Assembly: GCA_017461005.1 (NCBI GenBank) | Contig: JAFTZU010000085.1 | Coordinates: 62,001 to 126,000, forward strand | Reading direction: 5' to 3' | From: Clostridia bacterium | Lineage (GTDB): Bacteria > Bacillota > Clostridia > Oscillospirales > Acutalibacteraceae | Length of the DNA stretch: 64,000 nucleotides | Part shown: piece after piece, positions 16,551-24,785 of the stretch | Layout of the letters: every line of letters starts with the position of its first letter | How positions within the stretch are numbered: position 1 is the first letter of the stretch | Translations under genes and position numbers: made by a program | Notes under the pieces: model-generated | Told to the model about the DNA's origin: nothing | The model's input: only the letters and a program-made list of their open reading frames with translations | Databases searched by the model: none

Positions 16551-16594
16551 AAAAAAAGAGACGCTGTACCGCGGTGGTACAGCGCCTTTGCTGT
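16551..16594 (-). promoter_or_regulatory. glnN leader: terminator and competing tandem hairpins (candidate ANTAR target)
   Basis: In the minus-strand transcript a 12-bp stem (16576-16587 with 16559-16570) is followed directly by seven U (16551-16557) and then the AGGAGG site, so termination here would block glnN. The same RNA can instead fold a hairpin ACAGC-AAAGGC-GCUGU (16579-16594) and, immediately after it, ACC-ACCGC-GGU (16568-16578). Both loops have A at position 1 and G at position 4, as in known ANTAR targets. The first hairpin uses bases needed for the outer three-quarters of the terminator stem, so the two folds exclude each other. The second loop is 5 nt rather than 6 unless one base is bulged. 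Confidence 0.65.
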
Positions 16595-16606
16595 TTATCT
16601 GCGAGA

Positions 16607-16635
16607 ATTATAGTCCCGGTGCGGGTTTTTGTCAA
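16607..16635 (-). promoter_or_regulatory. Consensus sigma-A promoter of glnN
   Basis: TTGACA (16630-16635), 17 nt, TATAAT (16607-16612), a perfect consensus. The TGA stop of mutL (16632-16634) lies inside the -35 hexamer. The predicted start near 16600 gives a leader of about 62 nt. Confidence 0.92.
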
Positions 16636-18761
16636 TCTTTTTTCTTCCGCCGCACGGTCTGACGGACACTGGGTCCGGTCTTCAGCTGGATGCGTCCGAA
16701 GGTCTTCTCCAGTTCGGGCCGCGTCATCTCGATGAGGATGGGCCGCCCGTGGGGACAGTACCGGACTTCCCGGTGGGACAGGATGTACTCGATGAACTTC
16801 TCCTGTTCGGCGGGAGGCGTGTCGTCCCCGGCCTTGACCGCGGCGCGGCAGGCCATGTTCTTGTACATCCAGTCGAGCTTCTCCGGGGTCGGGTCGTTCC
16901 GGTCGAGGAGACGGCCGGCGATCTCAGAGAGGATCTGCGTGACGTCCTCCTTGATGAGCATGACGGGCACTTCCCGGACCGCGACGAGCCCCGGGCCGAA
17001 GTCCGAGACATCGAAGCCCGCCTCCTGCAGGAGGTCGGTGTGCTCGAGGACCGCGGAATACTCTTCCTTCGAGAGAGACACGGTCACCGGCATCAGCAGC
17101 ATCTGGGACTGGACCGGTTCTTTGTTGGCGATGAGCCGGTCGTAGAGGATGCGTTCGTGGGCGGCATGTTTGTCGACCATCAGCATCTTGCCCTCGAGTT
17201 CGACGAGGATGTAGGTCTTGAAGGCCTCCCCGATGATGCGGAAGTCCGGCAGCTCGGTCTCTTCCGAGAACGGCACGACCGGGACGTCTTCCACGACAGG
17301 GAGTTCCTGTTCTGCCTTCTTCGGAGGCTCCGCTTTGGGCTCCTCCTTTGGACGGTCTGCTTTTCGGACATAGGGCACGGGGCCTTCCGGTGCTTTCGGC
17401 TCCACGGCTTCCGGCGCTTTCTTCGGCTCCGCAAAAGCTTCCTGTTTCAGTTCTTCGACGGCAGCCTCCACTTCCGGAGTTTTCGTCGTCTCCTCGACAG
17501 GTCTGTCCGAAGCGGTCAGGGGCGTCGGTGCCGGAACTTCGTTCACCGGCTCGTCCGGGCGGGCTTTCGCGACGCTCTTCTTTTTAGAAGAGCCGCTCCC
17601 CTTTCGCTCCCACTCCTTCGGGAGTTCCTTCGACCAGAAGCCCTCGATCTTTTCGGGGAGCTCCGTGCGGCCGAGTTTCTTCCTGTCGAGTTTGAGCTGG
17701 TCCCCCGTCTCCGGTTTGAAGTTCCCCTGACGCTGCACTTCCTGCTGCGCGAGGGTCAGACGGTTCGGGGTGTCTTTGACGGTGATCGCGTTCTTGGCGG
17801 CGTAGTAGACCGCGTCGAACACCGGGCGCTCATTGGAGAACCGGACCTCAGTCTTGGCGGGGTGCACGTTGACGTCCACCATCTCGAAGGGCAGGTCGAT
17901 GTTCAGCACACAGGCCGGGAACTTGCCGACCATGATGGCGTCCTTATAGGCGCGCTCCAGGGCAGCGGAAGCCGTCATGCTCTTGACGAGACGGCCGTTC
18001 AGGAAGAAGAACTGCATGGAGCGGTTCGGGCGGCTGGCGGTGGGTTTCGACACGAAGCCGTTCACCGAGACGCCGTTCAGTTCATAGGAGGTCTCCAGCA
18101 GGGCATTGGAAAAGTCCTTGCCAAAGACGGAATAGATCGTCGACTTGAGGTTCCCGTTGCCGGGGGTCACGAGGATCTGCTTATCGTCCCGGATGAACCG
18201 GATGGAGATCTCCGGATGGGACAGGGCGATGCGGTCGACGACGCCGGCCACACTGTTGCCCTCGGTGACGTCCTTCTTTAAAAACTTCATGCGGGCGGGC
18301 GTGTTGTAGAAGAGGTCCTTGACGACGATGGTGGTGCCTTCCGGGCAGCCGGCGTCGCTCAGGAGGACTTCCTCCGAGCCTTCGATCTTGTAGACCGTCC
18401 CGACGTCATCGTCGGCCGTGCGGGTCAGGACATCGACCCGGGAGACAGCGGCGATGGAGGCCAGCGCCTCGCCCCGGAACCCGAGGGTCCCGATGCCGTG
18501 GAGGTCTTCCTCAGTGAGGATCTTCGAAGTGGCATGGCTCACGAACGCGTTGCGGATGTCGTCCCGCAGGATGCCGGAGCCGTTGTCGGTCACCCGCATG
18601 TAAGTGACGCCGCCGTTCTTGATCTCCACCGTCAGAGAAGTGGCACCGGCGTCGATGGCGTTCTCCATCAGTTCCTTGATGACGGACGACGGACGCTCGA
18701 CGACTTCACCGGCGGCGATGAGGTCCGCGATGTGTTTCGGTAAGACATTGATCTTTGCCAT
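16632..18761 (-). CDS. mutL: DNA mismatch repair protein MutL
   Basis: A 709-residue GHKL ATPase that couples MutS mismatch recognition to strand incision. The N-terminal ATP site shows ELMENAIDAGA, DNGSGI and GFRGEAL. A Pro/Glu/Lys-rich linker (about 370-500) leads to a C-terminal endonuclease domain with ACRAAVKAGD and CPHGRPI. The metal-binding signature reads DKHAAHERILYD, so Gln is replaced by Lys and the final Glu by Asp relative to the usual DQHA(x)2E(x)4E; nicking activity is likely but not certain. It lies 28 nt after mutS. Confidence 0.96.
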   Translation of the reverse strand: MAKINVLPKHIADLIAAGEVVERPSSVIKELMENAIDAGATSLTVEIKNGGVTYMRVTDNGSGILRDDIRNAFVSHATSKILTEEDLHGIGTLGFRGEALASIAAVSRVDVLTRTADDDVGTVYKIEGSEEVLLSDAGCPEGTTIVVKDLFYNTPARMKFLKKDVTEGNSVAGVVDRIALSHPEISIRFIRDDKQILVTPGNGNLKSTIYSVFGKDFSNALLETSYELNGVSVNGFVSKPTASRPNRSMQFFFLNGRLVKSMTASAALERAYKDAIMVGKFPACVLNIDLPFEMVDVNVHPAKTEVRFSNERPVFDAVYYAAKNAITVKDTPNRLTLAQQEVQRQGNFKPETGDQLKLDRKKLGRTELPEKIEGFWSKELPKEWERKGSGSSKKKSVAKARPDEPVNEVPAPTPLTASDRPVEETTKTPEVEAAVEELKQEAFAEPKKAPEAVEPKAPEGPVPYVRKADRPKEEPKAEPPKKAEQELPVVEDVPVVPFSEETELPDFRIIGEAFKTYILVELEGKMLMVDKHAAHERILYDRLIANKEPVQSQMLLMPVTVSLSKEEYSAVLEHTDLLQEAGFDVSDFGPGLVAVREVPVMLIKEDVTQILSEIAGRLLDRNDPTPEKLDWMYKNMACRAAVKAGDDTPPAEQEKFIEYILSHREVRYCPHGRPILIEMTRPELEKTFGRIQLKTGPSVRQTVRRKKKD

Positions 18762-18789
18762 GGGTGCCCCTCCTTTCTAATGGATAACG

Positions 18790-21420
18790 TCAGGATTCTT
18801 TCGCGCGTTTGGACAGTTCGTACAGGTAGTTCATCGCCTCGATGGGAGTGAACGTGTTGACGTCCAGCGCTTTCAGTTCCTCGAGGATCTCGCCGGACGC
18901 GTGGCTCGTGAAGCTGATCTGGAAGTCCTCGGGCGATGCACCGGTGTCTTCCGGCACCTCCGTCGGGACTTTCAGGACGCCTCCCGTGCGCTCCTGTTCC
19001 TCGATGATCTCTTTCAGGACTTCCCTCGCCCGTTTCACGACCGGGTTCGGGACGCCGGCGAGCTTCGCGACTTCGATACCGTAGCTGCCGTCGGCCGGAC
19101 CGGGGACGATGCGGCGCAGGAAGATGATGTCATCGCCCCGCTTCTTGCAGGCGATGTTGTAGTTCTTGATGCCGGGGAGCTCCTCCTCCATGTCCGTCAG
19201 CTCATGGTAATGGGTGGCGAACAGGGTCTTGGCCCCGATCTTGCGTTTGTTGCAGACGTATTCGAGGACGGCCTTCGCGATGGCCATGCCGTCGAAGGTG
19301 GACGTGCCGCGGCCGATCTCATCGAGGATGATGAGACTCTGGCGGGTCGCGTTCTTCAGGATGCTCGCGACCTCGTTCATCTCGACCATGAAGGTGGACT
19401 GGCCGGAGGCCAGGTCATCGGAGGCGCCGACTCTCGTGAAGATGGCGTCGCAGATGGAGATGCGCGCGGAGGACGCCGGCACGAAGCTGCCCGTCTGGGC
19501 CATCAGGACGATGAGGGCGACCTGCCGCATGTAGGTCGATTTACCGGCCATGTTCGGACCGGTGATGATGGCGGCCTGGGCGTCTCCCAGGTCGAGGGCC
19601 GTGTCGTTCGGCACGAAGGGCGCGCCGTCGAGCATCTTCTCGACCACCGGGTGCCGGCCGTCTTTGATGACGATGCTGCCGTCCTCGGTGATTTCCGGGC
19701 AGACATACCCGTTGTCCACCGCCACTTTGGCGAAGGAGCAGAGCACGTCGAGGGTGGCGACGGCATGGGAGGTCTGCTGGATGCGGACGAGGCTCTGGGC
19801 GACGGTCTCCCGCACGCCGCAGAACAGTTCATATTCGAGTTTCGTGATCCGTTCCTGGGCGCCCAGGACCTTGGATTCGAGTTCTTTCAGTTCACCGGTG
19901 ATGTACCGCTCGGCATTCGTGAGGGTCTGCTTGCGGATCCATTCCTCCGGCACATCGCCCTGGAACGAGCGGGGCACTTCGAGGTAGTAGCCGAAGACCT
20001 TGTTGTAGCCGATCTTCAGTTTCGGGATGCCGGTGCGTTCCCGCTCCTGGGCCTCGATGGTGGCAAGGTAGCCCTGGCCGTTCGCGACGATGTCGCGGAG
20101 CTCATCGAGTTCGGGGCTGTAGCCCTCTTTGATCATGCCGCCTTCCCGGACCGTGAAGGGCGGGTCTTCGGCGATGGCCTCCTCGATGAGGGCCATGATG
20201 TCTTCGAGCGGATCGATGTGTTCCTCGACACGCTGCAGGAGACGGGGCTCTGCGCCCTCCAGAAGGAGTTTGACGGGCAGCAGACACTGGACGGTCTCAT
20301 AGAGGCTGCGGAGCTCTCTCGCGTTCGCAGAGCCGTAGGAGATGCGGGTGATGAGCCGTTCCATGTCGTGGATGGACGTCATGTACTCGGCGATCTCATC
20401 GCGCAGGGCGAGGTCGTTCACGAGGAACTGGACCGCGTTCTGGCGTTCCGTGATGCCGCCGGGCGACAGCAGGGGCTGTTCGACCCAGGCGCGGAGCAGA
20501 CGTTTGCCCATCGCCGTCCGGGTCTTGTCGAGGACCCAGAGGAGGGTGCCGCGCTTCTCCCGGTTGCGGAGCGTCTCGGTGAGTTCGAGATTCCGGCGGG
20601 CGGAGAAGTCGAGCTTCATGTATTTGTTGTCGGAGTAGAACTGGATCTCCCGGATGTTCTGGAGGTCCGTCTTCTGGACTTCGAACAGGTAGTCGAGGGC
20701 CATGCCGAGGGCGCGGACGCCGTTCTCGGAGGTCAGTTCCAGTTCCTCGAGGCTCCTGTCGAAGTGGTCGGTGACGACCCGCTCCATGTCCTCGAGCCGC
20801 GTCTCCCCCTCTTTCAGGGTCTTGACGCTGGTGCCCTCCTGTTTTTCCACAAAGGACCTGAAGCCCTTCAGTTTGGCACACTGCGCGTTGACTAAGATCT
20901 CCCGCGGGGTGAATCGCCCCAGCTCATTGATGATACGTTCGCCGTTCTGGGACTCCTCGAGTTCGGTCAGCTGGACCTCACCGGTGGAGACGTCGACGAA
21001 GCAGATGCCGGTCTTCCCCTCCGCGTGGAAGGCAGCGCACAGGTAGTTGTTCTTCGATTCGTCGAGCATGGAACTCTCGATGACGGTGCCGGGGGTCACG
21101 ATGCGGATGACTTCCCGCTTCACGAGGCCTTTCGCCAGCGCCGGGTCTTCCACCTGCTCACAGATGGCGACCTTGTATCCCTTCGCCACGAGGCGGGCGA
21201 TGTACGGGTCCACACTGTGGAACGGCACGCCGCACATGGGGGCGCGCTCCTCCTTGCCGCAGTCCTTGCCGGTCAGGACGAGGTCCAGCACGGAGGACAC
21301 CAGCTTCGCGTCGTCGAAGAACATCTCGTAGAAGTCTCCGACCCGGTACATGAGGATGGTATCTTTGTACTCTTCCTTGATGGAGAGGTACTGTTGCATC
21401 ATGGGGGTGAATTCCGCCAT
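18790..21420 (-). CDS. mutS: DNA mismatch repair protein MutS
   Basis: A 876-residue mismatch sensor. The N-terminal mismatch-binding motif is GDFYEMFFDDA (the Phe-x-Glu wedge). The C-terminal ABC-type ATPase has Walker A GPNMAGKST, the STFMVEMNE signature and Walker B LIILDEIGRGTSTFDG, with the dimerising end after it. Length is typical for MutS1. It lies between miaB (34 nt) and mutL (28 nt), the common clostridial miaB-mutS-mutL order. Confidence 0.98.
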   Translation of the reverse strand: MAEFTPMMQQYLSIKEEYKDTILMYRVGDFYEMFFDDAKLVSSVLDLVLTGKDCGKEERAPMCGVPFHSVDPYIARLVAKGYKVAICEQVEDPALAKGLVKREVIRIVTPGTVIESSMLDESKNNYLCAAFHAEGKTGICFVDVSTGEVQLTELEESQNGERIINELGRFTPREILVNAQCAKLKGFRSFVEKQEGTSVKTLKEGETRLEDMERVVTDHFDRSLEELELTSENGVRALGMALDYLFEVQKTDLQNIREIQFYSDNKYMKLDFSARRNLELTETLRNREKRGTLLWVLDKTRTAMGKRLLRAWVEQPLLSPGGITERQNAVQFLVNDLALRDEIAEYMTSIHDMERLITRISYGSANARELRSLYETVQCLLPVKLLLEGAEPRLLQRVEEHIDPLEDIMALIEEAIAEDPPFTVREGGMIKEGYSPELDELRDIVANGQGYLATIEAQERERTGIPKLKIGYNKVFGYYLEVPRSFQGDVPEEWIRKQTLTNAERYITGELKELESKVLGAQERITKLEYELFCGVRETVAQSLVRIQQTSHAVATLDVLCSFAKVAVDNGYVCPEITEDGSIVIKDGRHPVVEKMLDGAPFVPNDTALDLGDAQAAIITGPNMAGKSTYMRQVALIVLMAQTGSFVPASSARISICDAIFTRVGASDDLASGQSTFMVEMNEVASILKNATRQSLIILDEIGRGTSTFDGMAIAKAVLEYVCNKRKIGAKTLFATHYHELTDMEEELPGIKNYNIACKKRGDDIIFLRRIVPGPADGSYGIEVAKLAGVPNPVVKRAREVLKEIIEEQERTGGVLKVPTEVPEDTGASPEDFQISFTSHASGEILEELKALDVNTFTPIEAMNYLYELSKRAKES

Positions 21421-21454
21421 TGGTCCACACTCTTTCTACTAGTTTCGTTCGTTG

Positions 21455-22861
21455 TCAGGCGAGCTCGCCTTTTAAGATCCAGGTCAGGGGTTCCGTGACG
21501 AGCACGTCCTGGTACGTGCCGATGAGTTCGTCCGGACCGTCGAATTCGATCATGGTGTTCCCGGAGTTCCGTCCGCAGAGCCGCCCCGCCTTATTGCGGG
21601 ACTCGACGAGGACCCGGAAGGTCTTCCCCTTCGTGGTGGCCGACTGCTTCGACGCCACCTGCTCCTGAGCGAACTGCAGTTCTTCGAACCACTGCTGCTT
21701 CTCGGTCGCGGAGACGGGGTCCGGCATCTTTGCGCCGGGGGTCCCGACTCTCGGGGAATAGATGAAGGTGTAGAGGGCCGAATAGCCGACCTCCTGAATG
21801 AGAGAGATGGTGTCGAGGAACTGCTCATGGGTCTCTCCGGGGAAGCCGACGATGATGTCGCTCGTGATGGAGAGGTCCGGCATCTTCTCTCTGGCATAGG
21901 CCACGGTCTCGAGGTACTTTTCTCTGTCGTAGTGGCGATTCATGCGGTGGAGCACCTCACTGTTGCCGGACTGCACCGGCAGGTGCAGGTGGTTCTCCAC
22001 TTTCTCACACTCCGCCATCGCGTCGAGGAGGGCGTGGGAGCAGTCCTTCGGATGGGAGGTCATGAACCGGATGAGGAAGTCTCCGGGGATGTCGTTGATG
22101 TCTCTCAGAAGCTTCGGGAAAAGTTCATTCTCTCCGAAGTCGTTGCCGTAGGAGTTGACGTTCTGACCGAGGAGCATGATCTCCTTGTAGCCGTCCGCCA
22201 CGAGCTGCCGGGCGTCCCGCATGATGTCCTGGTACTTCCGGCTCCGCTCTCTGCCCCGGACGTGGGGCACGACGCAGAACGTGCAGAAGTTGTTGCAGCC
22301 GTAGGAGATCGGCAGGAACGCTTTGAAGGGGTGGTTTCTCCGGACTTCCAGGCCCTCGGCGATGTCGTTGTCGTCTTCGGTGATGTCGAAGACCCGCTCT
22401 CCGGTGCTGAGGACGTTCCAGAGGAGCTCCGGGACCTTGTACTGGACATGGGTGCCGAAGACGAGGTCCACGTACGGGAAATGGCTCTTCAGCCGTTTCG
22501 CGACGTGTTCCTGCTGGACCATGCAGCCGCAGAGCGCGATGACGAGGTTCGGGTTCGTCTCCTTGAACTTCTTGAGCCGTCCGACGTTTCCATAGACGCG
22601 CTCCTCCGCATGTTCCCGCACGGCGCAGGTATTGAAGAGGATGAAGTCCGCCTCGGACGGGTCGTTCGTGAACTCGTAGCCCATCTGTTCGAGGAGGCCG
22701 TCGATGCGTTCGCCGTCCGCGACGTTGCCCTGGCAGCCGTAGGTATGGGTGAAGGCTTTGGGGGGCACATCGCCGAAACGGTCCTGGAGGAGACGTTTCA
22801 CTTCCGTGATGTATTCAAATTGCCGGTTCAGCGCTTCCGGAGATACTGCCAAACTGGTCAC
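21455..22861 (-). CDS. miaB: tRNA-2-methylthio-N6-dimethylallyladenosine synthase MiaB
   Basis: About 468 residues. It is a radical-SAM methylthiotransferase acting on A37 of tRNAs that read UNN codons. The N-terminal UPF0004 domain contributes three cluster cysteines (YGCQGN, NTCAVRE, LCGCMVQQ), the radical-SAM triad is YGCNNFCTFC, and a C-terminal TRAM domain follows. The start is uncertain. The open frame extends back to 22921, but that would pass through a terminator hairpin and the predicted promoter, so I place it at GTG 22861 (TTG 22864 or 22852 are alternatives). No strong ribosome-binding site is visible, so the leader may be very short. Confidence 0.93.
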   Translation of the reverse strand: MTSLAVSPEALNRQFEYITEVKRLLQDRFGDVPPKAFTHTYGCQGNVADGERIDGLLEQMGYEFTNDPSEADFILFNTCAVREHAEERVYGNVGRLKKFKETNPNLVIALCGCMVQQEHVAKRLKSHFPYVDLVFGTHVQYKVPELLWNVLSTGERVFDITEDDNDIAEGLEVRRNHPFKAFLPISYGCNNFCTFCVVPHVRGRERSRKYQDIMRDARQLVADGYKEIMLLGQNVNSYGNDFGENELFPKLLRDINDIPGDFLIRFMTSHPKDCSHALLDAMAECEKVENHLHLPVQSGNSEVLHRMNRHYDREKYLETVAYAREKMPDLSITSDIIVGFPGETHEQFLDTISLIQEVGYSALYTFIYSPRVGTPGAKMPDPVSATEKQQWFEELQFAQEQVASKQSATTKGKTFRVLVESRNKAGRLCGRNSGNTMIEFDGPDELIGTYQDVLVTEPLTWILKGELA

Positions 22862-22886
22862 CAACTTTCGTAAAAATAGCCATAGT

Positions 22887-22895
22887 ATTTTACCA
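22887..22895 (-). promoter_or_regulatory. Extended -10 promoter of miaB-mutS-mutL
   Basis: TGG-TAAAAT on the minus strand, with only a weak -35 (TTTTAT at 22910-22915, 17-nt spacer). It lies about 26 nt before the proposed GTG start. Confidence 0.55.
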
Positions 22896-22909
22896 TAGAT
22901 GCGCCGTAA

Positions 22910-22942
22910 ATAAAAGAACATCCCGATGATTCATCGGGATGT
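22910..22942 (-). terminator. Intrinsic terminator after the RsiV-like gene
   Basis: An 11-bp perfect stem ACATCCCGATG / CATCGGGATGT with a 3-nt loop is followed by TCTTTTA on the minus strand. Confidence 0.88.
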
Positions 22943-22948
22943 TTTCGT

Positions 22949-23842
22949 TTACCGGTATTCGGGTTTCAGGTCGCTGCGGTAGACGGACTGGGGGATGCGG
23001 AAGCTCACGGTGCCCATGGAGCCGGGAGCGACTTCGTATTCATCGAAGCAGACGACCAGAGAGCCGTCTTCGGCGATGTAGAAGTCCTGGTTCGGGTCGA
23101 TCTCCGAGAAGTCCTCGTCGGGCATGTCGGAGTCGAGGAAGTACGAGACCGAGTCGTCCTTCTTCATCTGTGCCCGCATCTGCTCTTTGATGTTCTCCGA
23201 AATGTGGGCGATGTACTCATCCTTCTCAAAGAGGTCTGACAGGATGACCAGGTCCCCCGTCGTCTTGTCGAAGGTGTAGTAGTCCGTTTCCACCGCGCCG
23301 GAGGCCGCCGTCTCTTCCCGGACGACCCGGACGGTGTACCAGCGGTCCGTGTCGGCCGCCACATCGTAATAGATGTCGAGGCTGCCGTAGCCGCCGTCGG
23401 CATGGTCCTGTTTGAACTTCGCGACCGCCGCTTCGTTCATTTTATCGATCTCTTCGCTGACCGCGTCCGCGGCCTCTTTCCCCTTCCCGTCAGACGCGAC
23501 CTTCGGGGTCTTCACGCTCACGTCGGTCGTGTCGGTCTGTTCCGCGTACTCCCGGAAGGTGACGGCCTGAAAGACCGTGCCGAGGACCGGGATCTCCGAG
23601 AGGGCGTGTGCCACCGGAGCGCCGGTGTTCGGGAGGATCAGGAACAGTGCCAGGAACGCGGCCGCAATGGTCGCGGGGAGTTTCCAGTGTCTTCGTTTCG
23701 GCATCTCGAGGACCTTCGTCTCAGGGGTCTCCGGCAGGGACGCCAGGGTCTCCTCGACGGCAGACCGGACGTGGTCCGGCACCACGGCCCGGGCCTTTTC
23801 TTCCCGTGCCATCCGGCGGATCGTCTCGTCATTCCGTTTCAT
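22949..23842 (-). CDS. RsiV-like membrane anti-sigma factor
   Basis: 297 residues. A short cytoplasmic N-terminus (about 1-50) is followed by one membrane segment (about 53-75, KLPATIAAAFLALFLILP) and an extracellular domain of about 215 residues of the DUF3298/RsiV type, ending in EVAPGSMGTVSFRIPQSVY. In Bacillus subtilis and Clostridioides difficile, RsiV binds lysozyme and is then cleaved to free SigV. The sequence supports membership of this group, but lysozyme sensing here is inferred. The start overlaps the sigma-factor gene by 14 nt and has GAAGGAGGG just upstream. Confidence 0.85.
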   Translation of the reverse strand: MKRNDETIRRMAREEKARAVVPDHVRSAVEETLASLPETPETKVLEMPKRRHWKLPATIAAAFLALFLILPNTGAPVAHALSEIPVLGTVFQAVTFREYAEQTDTTDVSVKTPKVASDGKGKEAADAVSEEIDKMNEAAVAKFKQDHADGGYGSLDIYYDVAADTDRWYTVRVVREETAASGAVETDYYTFDKTTGDLVILSDLFEKDEYIAHISENIKEQMRAQMKKDDSVSYFLDSDMPDEDFSEIDPNQDFYIAEDGSLVVCFDEYEVAPGSMGTVSFRIPQSVYRSDLKPEYR

Positions 23843-24332
23843 CGAATCCCTCCTTCTCGAGTTCTGCTTTCAGCAGATCCCGTGCGCGTTCCAGCTGTTT
23901 GCGGACCGTCGCGGGCCGGGTGTCCGTTGCCGCGGCGATGTCTGCCGTCGGCAGGTCTTCATAATAGAAGAGGATCAGCACCGTCCGATACGGTTCCGGC
24001 AGTCGGTTCACGGCGTTCCAGAGGACCTCCTTCGTCTCGTGCGAGACAGGTGCTTCGGGCGCGGGCTGTTCCTCCGTGTGTTCCTCCGGGGTCGCGGCCC
24101 GTTTCTTCCGCCGCAATTCATCTTTGCAGCAGTTGATGAGGATGCCGTAGAGCCAGGACCGGAACTTTTCGGGGTCCCGCAGAGAGTCGAGATGCTCATA
24201 CGCCTTCAGTATGCTCTGCTGCATGCAGTCGAGGGCATCGTCCTCCTGCTTCATATAACTCATCGCGAGGGCGTACATCGCCGCCTCTCTTTCCCGGACT
24301 TGCTCCGAGAACCATGTTTTATCCATCTGCAA
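23829..24332 (-). CDS. ECF sigma factor, SigV-like
   Basis: About 168 residues. The sigma-2 region (DDALDCMQQSILKAYEHLDSLRDPEKFRSWLYGILINCCKD positions about 35-75) and the sigma-4 helix-turn-helix (LPEPYRTVLILFYYEDLPTADIAAAT onward) are separated by an acidic linker. TTG at 24332 has AGGAGG 8 nt upstream; the ATG at 24326 is the alternative. It is co-translated with its membrane anti-sigma factor. An ECF-like -10 (CGTCTAA) upstream suggests autoregulation. Confidence 0.92.
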   Translation of the reverse strand: MQMDKTWFSEQVREREAAMYALAMSYMKQEDDALDCMQQSILKAYEHLDSLRDPEKFRSWLYGILINCCKDELRRKKRAATPEEHTEEQPAPEAPVSHETKEVLWNAVNRLPEPYRTVLILFYYEDLPTADIAAATDTRPATVRKQLERARDLLKAELEKEGFDETE

Positions 24333-24361
24333 CGCGATCACCTCCTGTGCTGTAACACCCC

Positions 24362-24393
24362 TTAGACGGCCTCTCAGAGGATTTTGTGACGAC
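24362..24393 (-). promoter_or_regulatory. Candidate ECF promoter of the sigma/anti-sigma operon
   Basis: The minus strand shows GTCGTCACAA (24384-24393), 15 nt, then CGTCTAA (24362-24368). The CGTC core is typical of ECF -10 elements, while no sigma-A hexamers are apparent. It lies 30-60 nt before the start codon. Confidence 0.5.
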
Positions 24394-24399
24394 TTCCAA

Positions 24400-24443
24400 G
24401 AAAAAACACCGGCACATGTCCTTACAGGACCGCTGCCGGTGTT
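24400..24443 (-). terminator. Intrinsic terminator after the YdbC-like gene
   Basis: A 10-bp AACACCGGCA / TGCCGGTGTT stem with an inner GTCC/GGAC stem-loop is followed by TTTTCTT. Confidence 0.88.
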
Positions 24444-24465
24444 CTATTCTCTTGGTGTCCAAAGA

Positions 24466-24690
24466 TCAAAGATCTTTGATTCCGTTCAGAAGCTCTTTGA
24501 GCTCGGCGGCTTCTTCCTCGTTGAGGGTGACGCCTTTGCCCATGCGCTCATGCTCGGGAGCCCAGTCACGAATGTCATACTTCGGCTTGCCGCCGTTCCA
24601 GGAGACCTTGTTCAGTTCCTTGGTCCAGCCGCGGGCGTTCTCGGAAAGAACACCGTATTCTTCCGTGATCTCATAAGTGAATTCCGGCAT
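24466..24690 (-). CDS. YdbC/PC4-like single-stranded nucleic-acid-binding protein
   Basis: A 74-residue protein with the PC4-fold signature KYDIRDWAPEHERMGKGVTLNEEEAAELKELL. The family comprises small dimeric proteins that bind single-stranded DNA or RNA; the bacterial YdbC members are implicated in transcription or repair, without a settled role. ATG at 24690 (MPEFTYEI) has GGAGG 9 nt upstream. It is a single-gene unit with its own strong promoter and terminator. Confidence 0.85.
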   Translation of the reverse strand: MPEFTYEITEEYGVLSENARGWTKELNKVSWNGGKPKYDIRDWAPEHERMGKGVTLNEEEAAELKELLNGIKDL

Positions 24691-24733
24691 TTCCAAACTC
24701 CTCCTTAATAATTATATTTATAATTATAAGAGG

Positions 24734-24762
24734 ATTATAGCGCAATATCACAAAAAGTTCAA
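24734..24762 (-). promoter_or_regulatory. Sigma-A promoter of the YdbC-like gene
   Basis: TTGAAC (24757-24762), 17 nt, TATAAT (24734-24739) on the minus strand. Confidence 0.88.
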
Positions 24763-24785
24763 TAGGTACGTTGTTTTTAAACGAT

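Noticed and set aside
22862..22921. Longer N-terminus for MiaB starting at 22921
   Set aside because: It would have to be translated through the RsiV-like gene's terminator and upstream of the predicted promoter; the added residues are not typical of MiaB.
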